Translations under genes and position numbers: made by a program | From: Acidimangrovimonas sp. | Lineage (GTDB): Bacteria; Pseudomonadota; Alphaproteobacteria; Rhodobacterales; Rhodobacteraceae | Assembly (NCBI GenBank): GCA_030147905.1 | Contig: JASBUM010000141.1 | Span: forward strand, 1 to 8,850 | Length of the DNA stretch: 8,850 bases | Direction: 5' to 3' | Shown: piece by piece, positions 1-6,241 of the stretch | How positions within the stretch are numbered: the stretch's first letter is position 1 | Layout: every line of letters begins with the position of its first letter | The notes under the pieces: model-generated | Told to the model about the DNA's origin: nothing | The model's input: the letters and a program-made list of their open reading frames with translations, nothing else | Database searches by the model: none

Positions 1-113
1 TCGGGCCGGTGGCGCGCAAGGGCCGCGTCGCAGATCGCGCCGGCCGTGACCTCGCCTTGCGCGAAGCGACTCGCGATAGCCGCAAGGCTGTGGTCGAGAA
101 TATCCGTTTCCAT
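1..113 (-). CDS. Probable amidase (amidase-signature family), N-terminal part only
   Basis: Only the first 37 codons are in the window; the gene runs off the left edge. The visible protein begins METDILDHSLAAIASRFAQG and goes on with EVTAGAICDAALARHRP. The pattern of a helix, then 'G-E-V-T-A/S', then 'L-A-R' is typical of the N-terminus of amidase-signature enzymes (GatA / amidase / AtzF-like), which hydrolyse a carbon-nitrogen amide bond with a Ser-cisSer-Lys triad. That triad lies further in and cannot be checked here. A good ribosome site, GGAGG, precedes the ATG at 113-111. It lies 54 bp after the SDR gene on the same strand and probably belongs to the same transcript. The call rests on a short N-terminal resemblance, so the family is likely but the substrate is unknown. 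Confidence 0.6.
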   Translation of the reverse strand, partial: METDILDHSLAAIASRFAQGEVTAGAICDAALARHRP

Positions 114-143
114 TCCGGGGCCTCCTGCCCGATTGCATCCGCC

Positions 144-160
144 CGCGCCACGGCGGCGCG
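144..160 (-). repeat. Small GC inverted repeat between SDR gene and amidase
   Basis: A 6-bp stem (CGCGCC / GGCGCG) with a 5-nt loop lies in the 54-bp gap after the SDR stop codon. There is no following T run, so a rho-independent terminator is not supported. At this GC content such a short stem may arise by chance. Confidence 0.25.
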
Positions 161-167
161 CGACGCG

Positions 168-908
168 TCAGATCATCACATCCCCGCCATTGGGGTTGAA
201 GCTGACCCCGACATAAAACCCCGCCTCCTCGCAAGCGAGGAGAAGCGCGGTCGGGGTGATCTCCTCGACCCGCCCCTGCCGGCCAAGCACCAGCTCCCCC
301 TGCTTGCGCGCGGCCCATTCGGGCGGCAGGCGCATGTCGGTGTCGATCGGCCCCGGACAGATGGCGTTGACGGCGATGCCCTCGCGCGCGACCTCATGGG
401 CGAGCGAACGGGTAAAGCCCAGGATCCCGGCCTTGGCGGCGGCGTAATGGGTCATGCCCGGCGCACCCTTGTGGGCGATCTGCGACGCGATGTTGATGAT
501 CCGCCCGTAGCCGCGCGCCTTCATCGCCGGCAGCACCGCGCGGCTGCACAGGAAGACGCTGGTCAGGTCGATGCGCAGCATCTCGTCCCAGTCCGCCCGC
601 GTCATCGTCTCGAGCGGCGCGACGCCGACGATGCCGGCGTTATTGACAAGGATATCCGGCGGGCCGAGCCGGCGCATGGCCTCGTCGATCGCGGCGGTGA
701 TCGCGGCTTCGTCGCCCACGTCGGCCGCCAGCGCGACGCCGGGGCGGCCGGTCGTCTCGATCTCGTCGATCAGGGCCTCGACGCCGGCGCGGTTGCGGTC
801 GATCGCGGCCACCGCGGCGCCTTCCGCGGCATAGACACGCGCGATCGCGCGGCCAAGCCCGGCGGCAGCGCCGGTGACGATGGCGACCCTGCCGTCAAGC
901 TTGCCCAT
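168..908 (-). CDS. SDR-family NAD(P)-dependent oxidoreductase (FabG-like)
   Basis: This is a cytosolic classical short-chain dehydrogenase/reductase of 246 residues, the usual length for the family. It has the Rossmann glycine motif TGAAAGLG (residues 12-19), Asp37 at the end of beta-2, which favours NAD(H) over NADP(H), Asp63 in AADV, NNAG at 89-92, and catalytic Ser142, Tyr155 and Lys159 (Y-x-x-x-K). PGPIDTD at 185-191 is the usual cofactor loop. The position often held by the fourth catalytic Asn is Asp114 (RIDLTSVF), a variant seen in other SDRs. The start at ATG 908-906 is chosen because GGAGG lies 8 nt upstream and the protein then begins MGKLDGRVAIVTG as expected; the open frame continuing upstream to 1559 is antisense-like shadow. 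It sits 41 bp after the glutamine synthetase-family gene. Such enzymes oxidise alcohols or reduce ketones; the substrate is not readable, but the context suggests an operon catabolic step. Confidence 0.93.
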   Translation of the reverse strand: MGKLDGRVAIVTGAAAGLGRAIARVYAAEGAAVAAIDRNRAGVEALIDEIETTGRPGVALAADVGDEAAITAAIDEAMRRLGPPDILVNNAGIVGVAPLETMTRADWDEMLRIDLTSVFLCSRAVLPAMKARGYGRIINIASQIAHKGAPGMTHYAAAKAGILGFTRSLAHEVAREGIAVNAICPGPIDTDMRLPPEWAARKQGELVLGRQGRVEEITPTALLLACEEAGFYVGVSFNPNGGDVMI

Positions 909-949
909 CTTCGCCCCCTCCCCTTGCGGGCCCACAACAGCCGCGCATG

Positions 950-1162
950 TCAGTAGATCTCGGCATAGCGCCGGCACGTTTCCTCTGCGCTCCAGTCGCG
1001 GCTTTCGCGCCATTCGCAGGCCTTGTTGTCCAGATAGGCGCGCAGCAACGCAGGCGGCAGGAAGCCCTGCACCACCGGGTCGCCGCGCAGCGCCTCGAGC
1101 GCCGCCGCCATGCTGCCGGGCAGGCGCAGGATGCCGCGCGCCTCGCGCTCGGCGGCGCTCAT
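950..1162 (-). pseudogene. Stranded C-terminal segment of the glutamine synthetase-family gene
   Basis: The 70 residues from the ATG at 1162-1160 (MSAAEREARGILRLPGS..., ending CRRYAEIY) look like the last helical part of a glutamine synthetase: 'ARGI-RLP-S-ALEAL--DPVV' followed by 'AYLDNK--EW'. The frame is identical to that of the upstream gene; only the TAG at 1178-1180 and five codons (E-D-P-E-T) separate them. An SD-like AGGAAG (1179-1174) lies 11 nt before this ATG, so separate translation is conceivable. More simply it is the lost tail of an interrupted gene. On its own it carries no catalytic residue. Confidence 0.75.
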
Positions 1163-1177
1163 CGTTTCGGGGTCTTC

Positions 1178-1180
1178 CTA
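1178..1180 (-). other. In-frame amber codon interrupting the glutamine synthetase-family gene
   Basis: Read on the minus strand, codon 362 is TAG (plus strand cta at 1178-1180). The codons before it end GIRDDLPMPRPTI and those after it read EDPETMSAAEREARG in the same frame. No insertion or deletion is needed to join the halves. The base after the stop is G, giving TAGG, which is not a known strong readthrough context. Confidence 0.9.
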
Positions 1181-2263
1181 GATCGTCGGGCGCGGCATCG
1201 GCAAGTCGTCGCGAATGCCGGCAAGCCCCGCGTACAGGATCAGCGCAAGCTGCAGGTAGGGGTTGGCCGTCGCGTCGGCGGCACGATATTCGAAGTTGAA
1301 CTGCCGCGCGACATCCTCGGCTGCGCCGAAGGTCGGGCAGATGCGCAGACCCGCCTCGCGGTCGCGCAGCCCGATATTCGACCACACGCCGGTCCAGGCA
1401 TGCGGCACCAGCCGCAGATAGGACACCGGCGAGGGCGCGGTGAAGGCGCAAAGCGCCGGCATGTTGCGCGCGACCCCGGCCAGGAACCGACCGGCGAGCG
1501 CGCTCACTCCGGCGGGGCCGTCGGGATCGTGGCTCAGCGGCCGGCCGTCGCGGTCCCACAGGCTGAAATGGATGTGAACGCCCGAACCCAGCCCGTCGGC
1601 GGCCACGCGCGGCGAGAAGCTGACATCATGGCCCAGCCGATGCGCCGTGGCACGCGCCAGCGCGCGCAGCACCAGCGCCGTGTCGCAGGCCTTCAGCGCG
1701 TCAACGGGCGGCACCGTGACCTCGAACTGGCCGGGGGCGAATTCCGGCAGGTAGCTGTCGACCTCGATCCCGGCGCTGTCCAGCGCGCCGAGGAGGACCT
1801 CGCCGAAGGCGCCATGCCGGCGGATCGCGTCCAGCGCATAGCAATCGGCCGCGCGGGGATTGGCGCCGGAATAGATGAATTCATGCTCGAAGGTTGCCCG
1901 CACGACGACGCCGGCCGCCTGTTCAAGCGCGTCGATCGCGGCCTTGAGCAGGCTGCGCGGGCAGCAATCCCAGGCGCTGCCATCGGTGTTGCGCACATCG
2001 CAGAGGTAGAAGCGTTCCGCCGGCGATCCGTCTTCGAAATCCACCGTGACGCCGGTTTCGGGATCGGGCATCAGCAGGACGTCGCCGTGGGAACCCCAGC
2101 CGCCGGGCGCGATCGAGCCGAGCGCGGTGAACATGATGTTGTTGGGCGTCCAGCCGATACCGCGTTGCAGCCGGCGGTCCTCCTGCCGGCTCGGAATGCC
2201 CTTGCCGCGCAGCTGGCCAGACAGGTCGCAATAGCAAAACATCGTCAGGGGGTCGTGCAGCAT
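1178..2263 (-). CDS. Glutamine synthetase-family gamma-glutamyl ligase, truncated by amber codon
   Basis: Members of this family join glutamate to ammonia or an amine using ATP. The 361 residues before the TAG hold the active-site motifs in order: RGKGIP at 19-24 (N-terminal domain), EHEF at 126-129, E174 and GQFE at 178-181 (metal ligands), GSGVHIHFSL at 226-235, YLRLVP at 282-287, RDREAGLRI at 300-308, and EYRAADATANPYL at 325-337. 'LVPHAW' in place of the GlnA 'LVPGYEAP' and the lack of an adenylylation-site segment point to a GlnA-like/gamma-glutamylamine ligase rather than housekeeping GlnA. With the stop read through, the protein would be 437 codons, the usual family length; here about 75 C-terminal residues are lost. 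The start is ATG 2263-2261 (MLHDPLTMFCYCDLSG), with GGAG upstream, 22 bp after the regulator gene. Known GS folds need the C-terminal helices, so the truncated product is probably inactive; this is inference. Confidence 0.9.
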   Translation of the reverse strand: MLHDPLTMFCYCDLSGQLRGKGIPSRQEDRRLQRGIGWTPNNIMFTALGSIAPGGWGSHGDVLLMPDPETGVTVDFEDGSPAERFYLCDVRNTDGSAWDCCPRSLLKAAIDALEQAAGVVVRATFEHEFIYSGANPRAADCYALDAIRRHGAFGEVLLGALDSAGIEVDSYLPEFAPGQFEVTVPPVDALKACDTALVLRALARATAHRLGHDVSFSPRVAADGLGSGVHIHFSLWDRDGRPLSHDPDGPAGVSALAGRFLAGVARNMPALCAFTAPSPVSYLRLVPHAWTGVWSNIGLRDREAGLRICPTFGAAEDVARQFNFEYRAADATANPYLQLALILYAGLAGIRDDLPMPRPTI

Positions 2264-2285
2264 GGCGGGGCTCCGGTGGCGGGGG

Positions 2286-3176
2286 TCAGGATCCGAGGTT
2301 GAAGGGCTTGCGCAATTGTTCCAGCCTTGCGATGCGGTCCCGCGCGCCCTCATCGAGCCGGTCGACCAGCGCGGCCGTGATGATCTCCACCACCGCCAGC
2401 CCGGTGACGCCGCTGTCGAAGGCGCTTGGGATGCGTACCGGACAGGGCACGACCAGCTGCGCGATGGCCGCGATCGGGGAATACCAGATATCGGTGACGA
2501 GGATGATCTCGGCCTGCTGTGCCGCGGCGGCCCGCGCGAAGTCCTGGATGTCGCGCTGATAGCGGCGGAAATCGAAGACGACCACGACGTCGCCGGGCCG
2601 GATTTCAAGCAGATAATCCGCCCAGGCGGCGCTGCTGTCGCGCACCAGCCGCACGGATGAGCGGATCTCGCGCAGGTAGTGGTGAAGATAGGCCGCGACC
2701 GTCCAGCTGAAACGTCCGCCGATGCACAGCACGCTACGATCGGGATCGGACAGGCGGGTGACGATCCCGTCAAGAACCTCGCGCAGATTGTGCTCGGCGA
2801 TCTCGATGTTCTTTTGCAGCGCGTGCGACACCGGCACATAGGCCCCGCCCGCATCGCCCTCATCCTGGCGTGAGCGGTAGCGTGCGAGCGGCCCCTGCAG
2901 GCGCACCTGTATCTCTTCGCGCAGGGCGGCCTGAAAATCGGCATAGCTTTCGAATCCCAGACGCGCGATGAATCGCAGGATCGTGGGGCCGCTGGTTTGC
3001 GCGCGACGGGCGAAGCGCGCCACGGTTTCCAGACCGGCGGTCGGATATTCGCCCAGCAGCGCATGCGCGACCCGGCGCTCGGCCTCGGTGAACGCTGCCA
3101 GCTCCCGCCGCACCCGGTCCTGGATGGACGGCGCGGGCTGAGCGCCCTCCTCGCCGGTCTCTGTCCCCGTCGCCAT
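2286..3176 (-). CDS. MurR/RpiR-family transcriptional regulator
   Basis: This is a 296-residue regulator of the usual length for the family. Residues about 17-93 form the N-terminal HTH domain (SIQDRV, then FTEAERRVA, TVARFARRAQTSGPTILRF, ARLGFESYADFQAALREEI), and residues about 146-270 form a SIS sugar-phosphate-isomerase-like sensing domain (VLCIGGRFSWTVAAYL, then GDVVVVFDFRRY and EIILVTDIWYSPIAA). RpiR proteins sense a pathway metabolite through the SIS domain and bind inverted-repeat operators. The start is ATG 3176-3174, with GGAGG 11 nt upstream, inside the end of the preceding gene, and a 6-bp gap. It lies inside the operon, between the hydrolase and the ligase gene. It is therefore a natural candidate to control this transcript, possibly at the inverted repeat at 8690-8736. 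The ligand is unknown; some RpiR members act on amino-acid or purine pathways rather than sugars. Confidence 0.93.
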   Translation of the reverse strand: MATGTETGEEGAQPAPSIQDRVRRELAAFTEAERRVAHALLGEYPTAGLETVARFARRAQTSGPTILRFIARLGFESYADFQAALREEIQVRLQGPLARYRSRQDEGDAGGAYVPVSHALQKNIEIAEHNLREVLDGIVTRLSDPDRSVLCIGGRFSWTVAAYLHHYLREIRSSVRLVRDSSAAWADYLLEIRPGDVVVVFDFRRYQRDIQDFARAAAAQQAEIILVTDIWYSPIAAIAQLVVPCPVRIPSAFDSGVTGLAVVEIITAALVDRLDEGARDRIARLEQLRKPFNLGS

Positions 3177-3182
3177 GTCCGC

Positions 3183-3974
3183 TCACGCCTCCGTAACCGC
3201 CGACAGCCGCACCGCCGCGGGAAAGAGACGCTCAAGCCGCTCGGCCCAGGCCTGTTGGCCGGCTTCCTCGCCTATCAGATCCTGACGGATCTCGATCTCG
3301 GCATAGGGGATGCGGTTGCCCTCGGCATGAACCGGAACGGTGTAGTCGGATTGCATGTCGACGGTATAGGGCTGGTTCACGCCGACGCAAAGCGAAGGTT
3401 CGGCGCGCAGCATCGCGATCAGAGGCGTCGCAAAGCGCCATTCGGAATAGGCGATGACGCTGATCTGCCATGGGCGCGGCTCGCCGCCTGCGCGCAGCCG
3501 GTCGGTGCAGCTGTGCATGGCGACGATCACGCCGGGGCGCCCCGAGGCCGCCCGGCGTGCGATCTCGGCCTCGATCCGGCGCTGATATGGCCAGAAGATC
3601 TCGTTCACGCGGGCCGCGATCTGGGCTGCGGAAAGATCGAGATTGCCCGGCACCATCGTGCCATCGCTGCGCGCCATCACCGATTGCGGGCTGCCGGGGC
3701 GGCGATTGCAATCGATCACCAGGCGCGAATAGGGCTGGAAGATATAGGTCGCATCCAGCACATGCGCGAGACGGCGGGTGACCTCGTAGATGCCGATATC
3801 ATAGCCGATGTGCCGCGACAGCTCGTCCTCGCCCAGGCCGAGCGTGCCGAGTTTGGCGGGAATCGCGCGCCCGGCATGGTCCGAGACGAACAGGATCGGG
3901 GAGGCGCCGTCGGGATTCTCGACCCCGAAAGGGGCCGGGTCCGAAGCGCTCAGAAGCTTGTCGGGATCGGGCAC
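3183..3974 (-). CDS. N-formylglutamate amidohydrolase-family protein
   Basis: The FGase family removes the formyl group from N-formylglutamate, or hydrolyses related N-acyl amino acids, using a metal ion in the cytosol. Visible motifs, numbered from GTG: SDHAGRAIP (31-39), HIGYDIG with Asp59 (55-61), PYSRLVIDCNRRPG (81-94), AMHSCTDRL (152-160) and NRIPYAEIEIRQDLI near the C-terminus. The last motif, with E-I-E-I-R-Q-D-L, is highly typical. Length is 263 residues, normal for the family. The first in-frame start is TTG at 3983, directly after a TGA; I prefer GTG at 3974-3972 because GAAGG (3988-3984) lies 9 nt before it. The ATG at 3990 is in another frame. It follows the binding-protein gene and its hairpin, and is 6 bp before the regulator gene. 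It is not next to hutU/hutH/hutI, so histidine breakdown is not supported and the substrate may differ. Confidence 0.9.
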   Translation of the reverse strand: MPDPDKLLSASDPAPFGVENPDGASPILFVSDHAGRAIPAKLGTLGLGEDELSRHIGYDIGIYEVTRRLAHVLDATYIFQPYSRLVIDCNRRPGSPQSVMARSDGTMVPGNLDLSAAQIAARVNEIFWPYQRRIEAEIARRAASGRPGVIVAMHSCTDRLRAGGEPRPWQISVIAYSEWRFATPLIAMLRAEPSLCVGVNQPYTVDMQSDYTVPVHAEGNRIPYAEIEIRQDLIGEEAGQQAWAERLERLFPAAVRLSAVTEA

Positions 3975-3983
3975 GGGGTCCAA

Positions 3984-3988
3984 CCTTC
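3984..3988 (-). promoter_or_regulatory. Ribosome binding site deciding the GTG start of the hydrolase gene
   Basis: GAAGG on the minus strand is 9 nt before GTG 3974-3972 but touches the alternative TTG at 3983, which would be too close. This favours the GTG start. Confidence 0.6.
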
Positions 3989-3998
3989 ATCTGGGATC

Positions 3999-4025
3999 GG
4001 TCCCGGCCGGCGCGCGGCCGGGACC
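3999..4025 (-). terminator. Strong intercistronic hairpin, likely attenuator or mRNA-stabilising element
   Basis: A perfect 11-bp inverted repeat (GGTCCCGGCCG / CGGCCGGGACC) with a 5-nt loop starts 13 nt after the binding-protein stop codon. No run of T follows on the minus strand, so it does not fit a classical rho-independent terminator. Its place right after a binding-protein gene matches known 3' hairpins that protect such messages from 3' exonucleases and lower expression of the next genes. It is the only strong hairpin seen between genes of the train. Confidence 0.7.
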
Positions 4026-4038
4026 CGTTCGATAGCGC

Positions 4039-5202
4039 CTAGTTGCTCGGCGTCACGGTGCTGTCGAGCGCGACCTTGCCGTCGACCACATGCATGATCG
4101 CGACAGGCTTGCGGGGGACCCGGCTGCCCTTGGGATAGGCGATCGCGCCGGTCACCGCATCGGCGTAATTGGTGGTGTCGGCCAGCGCCGTGGTCACCGC
4201 CTTGGGATCGGCCGAGCCGGCGCGCTTGATCGCATCGGCCACCAGGCCCATCGCGTCAAAGCCGAGCGCGGCGAAGGCGTTCTCGGGCGGGTGGCCGTAT
4301 TCCTTGGTATAGGCCGCGCGAAACGCCTTGGCCGGGCCGGTCTCGACGCCCACATAGGCATGGGTGGTGAAGTAGATGTTGGTGGCCAGCTTCGGCCCCG
4401 GCACCGAGGTCAGAAGATCGGTGTCGAAGCCGTCCCCGGCCATGATCGGCAGCTTGATCCCGGCCTCGCGGATCTGCTTGACGATGATGCCCGCGGTATC
4501 GGGACCGGAGGATGCGAAGATCCCGTCGACCCCCGATTTTCCCTGCAGGCGCGCGACCAGCGCCGAGAAGTCCTGATCGCTGGTCATGTAGACGTCCTGG
4601 ATCGCGATCTTGCCGCCCAGGGCCTTGAACCGCTCGGTGAAATATTTCGACAGGCCGGTGGTGTAATCCATCGCCTTGTCGGTCCAGACCGCGACATTGC
4701 GCAGGCCGAGCTTCTTGTAGGCATATTCGGCCATCGCATGGGCCTGGACGTCATCGCCGAAGGGGACAAGGAACATCTCGCTTCCCACCATGGCGGGCAG
4801 GTCGGGCGAGGTGGCCCCCGATGTCACGAAGGGAATGCCGGCGGTCTGGAACAGCGGCCCCGCCGCCAGGGCGAAGGTCGTGTCGCTTTGGCCGATCCCG
4901 GCGGTCAGCCCCTTGATCGCCACCGCCCGTTGCGCCGCGGTCGCGGTTTCGCGGGTGTCGTTCTTGGTATCGATGGCGATGATCTTGATCATGCGGCCGC
5001 CCAGCAAGCCGCCGGCGTCGTTGATCATCTTGGCCTTGAGCTTGACGCCGTTCAGCGAGGGGCCGTCGAGCGACGCCAGACCGCCGCTGCTGATGTTGTA
5101 GAGCGCCGCGATCTCGATCGGCTCCTTCGCCGCGGCGGGCCCCGCAAGGGCCAGTGTCAGACCGGCTGCAAGGGCAGCCAATTTCATGTTCCAGGTGGCC
5201 AT
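4039..5202 (-). CDS. HAAT-type ABC transporter periplasmic substrate-binding protein
   Basis: This is a 387-residue Leu/Ile/Val-binding-protein family (Peripla_BP_6) receptor that captures its ligand in the periplasm and hands it to the LivH/LivM permeases. The first 25 residues are a signal peptide (MATWNMKLAALAAGLTLALA, then GPAAA) with a likely signal peptidase I cut after AAA, before KEPIEIAALYN. The mature N-terminus IEIAALYNISSGGLASLDGP and the INDAGGLLGGRMIKII segment are typical. So is the later GILVKQ-like lobe, here TAGIIVKQIREAGIKLP. No lipobox Cys is present. ATG 5202-5200 is supported by AAAGGAG 6 nt upstream, the best ribosome site in the window. It starts 16 bp after livM and is the last transport gene, an unusual position followed by a hairpin. 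Ligands in this family include branched-chain amino acids, amides, urea and aromatic acids; the ligand here is not readable. Confidence 0.95.
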   Translation of the reverse strand: MATWNMKLAALAAGLTLALAGPAAAKEPIEIAALYNISSGGLASLDGPSLNGVKLKAKMINDAGGLLGGRMIKIIAIDTKNDTRETATAAQRAVAIKGLTAGIGQSDTTFALAAGPLFQTAGIPFVTSGATSPDLPAMVGSEMFLVPFGDDVQAHAMAEYAYKKLGLRNVAVWTDKAMDYTTGLSKYFTERFKALGGKIAIQDVYMTSDQDFSALVARLQGKSGVDGIFASSGPDTAGIIVKQIREAGIKLPIMAGDGFDTDLLTSVPGPKLATNIYFTTHAYVGVETGPAKAFRAAYTKEYGHPPENAFAALGFDAMGLVADAIKRAGSADPKAVTTALADTTNYADAVTGAIAYPKGSRVPRKPVAIMHVVDGKVALDSTVTPSN

Positions 5203-5218
5203 GATCGTCTCCTTTGCT

Positions 5219-6241
5219 TCAGGTGTTCGTCGGTGAGCGGGATTTGCGCCGCCATCGGCGCGTGAATGCCGGAAGGCGAGGTTCGGCCGATCCGAACAGA
5301 CCGGACGGGCGGAAGATCAGCACCAGAAGGACCGACAGCGCGATGATCATCTGGCTGGCGCCGAAGAGGCCCGCGGCCTCCTCGACCGGGCGCAGCGCCT
5401 CGGTCGCGACGGTCATGGCGGCGGCGGCAAGGATGGCGCCCGTGATGCTGCCGGTTCCGCCAAGGACGACCATCACGACAAGCTGGAAAGCGGTCATGAA
5501 GGTGAAGGATTGCGGGCTGATCAGCGTGACCAGATGCACCCAGAGCCCGCCGGCGATCCCGGCGAAGAACGCCCCCAGCGCAAAGCCGAGGATGCGGGTC
5601 CGCGCGACCGGTATCCCCAGGCAGGCGGCGGCCAGCTCGTTTTCGCGGATGGCCAGCATCGCCCGGCCGAGCGAGGAATGCTTGAGCCGCCAGCTGACGT
5701 AGACCGTCAGCGCAACGAAGAGATAGACCCAGGACAGGTCGGTCAGCGCCGGCAGGCCGCTGATCCCCAGCGCCCCGCGCGTGAGCCCCGACAGGTTCAC
5801 CGCGAAGCTTTGGACGATGAAGATCAGCCCAAGCGTCGCGACCGCCAGATAATGGCCGCGCAGCCGCAGCACCGGATAGCCGACGATCACCGCGACGAGC
5901 GCCGCGAAGGATCCCCCGAGGACAAGCGCAGGCAGGAACGCCCAGTGCTGTTCGGCCAGAAACGGCGGCAGCGATTTCAGCATCACCGCCTTGCGCGCGG
6001 GCGTCATCACCAGAATCGCCGTCAGGTAGCCGCCGAGCATCATGAAGGCCGGATGGCCAAGCGAGAACAGCCCGAGAAAGCCGTTGGTGATGTTGAGGCT
6101 GACCACCAGCATGATGTTGATCCCGACAAAGCCGATGATCGTCAGCGTGTAGCGGTCCAGCCCCCGCGTCGCCGCCAGCAGGATCAGCCAGCCCGCGGCC
6201 GCGATGAGGATCGCGCGCATCAGGGAAAGCGGGCCACTCAT
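5219..6241 (-). CDS. livM: Branched-chain amino acid-type ABC transporter permease LivM
   Basis: This is a 340-residue inner-membrane permease with about nine to ten hydrophobic segments. LivM hallmarks are FLGLFSLGHPAFMMLGGYL near residues 54-72, PVLRLRGHYLAVATLG in the middle, AIRENELAAACLGI, VMVVLGGTGSITGAIL (the coupling loop that contacts the ATPases) and the ending IFRPSGLFG. A basic tail (RRWRRKSR) closes the protein on the cytoplasmic side. The start ATG at 6241-6239 overlaps the livH stop by 4 bp (ATGA), and GGAG lies 8 nt upstream. LivM pairs with LivH to form the membrane pore of the HAAT importer. The family assignment is secure; the symbol is by family, not by proven leucine transport. 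Confidence 0.95.
   Translation of the reverse strand: MSGPLSLMRAILIAAAGWLILLAATRGLDRYTLTIIGFVGINIMLVVSLNITNGFLGLFSLGHPAFMMLGGYLTAILVMTPARKAVMLKSLPPFLAEQHWAFLPALVLGGSFAALVAVIVGYPVLRLRGHYLAVATLGLIFIVQSFAVNLSGLTRGALGISGLPALTDLSWVYLFVALTVYVSWRLKHSSLGRAMLAIRENELAAACLGIPVARTRILGFALGAFFAGIAGGLWVHLVTLISPQSFTFMTAFQLVVMVVLGGTGSITGAILAAAAMTVATEALRPVEEAAGLFGASQMIIALSVLLVLIFRPSGLFGSAEPRLPAFTRRWRRKSRSPTNT

Noticed and set aside
9..956. Plus-strand open frame of 315 codons opposite the SDR gene
   Set aside because: The minus strand holds a complete SDR with all catalytic residues; this product shows no motif.
909..1559. Upstream extension of the SDR frame to 1559
   Set aside because: The extension overlaps the glutamine synthetase-family gene in another frame, and the SDR has a strong ribosome site and natural N-terminus at 908.
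947..2302. Plus-strand open frame of 451 codons opposite the glutamine synthetase-family gene
   Set aside because: It is a shadow frame of GC-rich DNA: the opposite strand has clear conserved motifs, and this product has none and is rich in Arg/His/Gln.
3999..4025. Classical rho-independent terminator
   Set aside because: The stem is strong but no T run follows in the direction of transcription, and same-strand genes continue at once.
2997..4097. Plus-strand open frame of 366 codons opposite the hydrolase and regulator genes
   Set aside because: It spans two real genes and their junction on the other strand and ignores the intergenic hairpin; the composition is that of a shadow frame.
4090..5265. 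Plus-strand open frame of 391 codons opposite the binding-protein gene
   Set aside because: It lies antisense to a gene with signal peptide and family motifs; its own product resembles no family and has no ribosome site of note.
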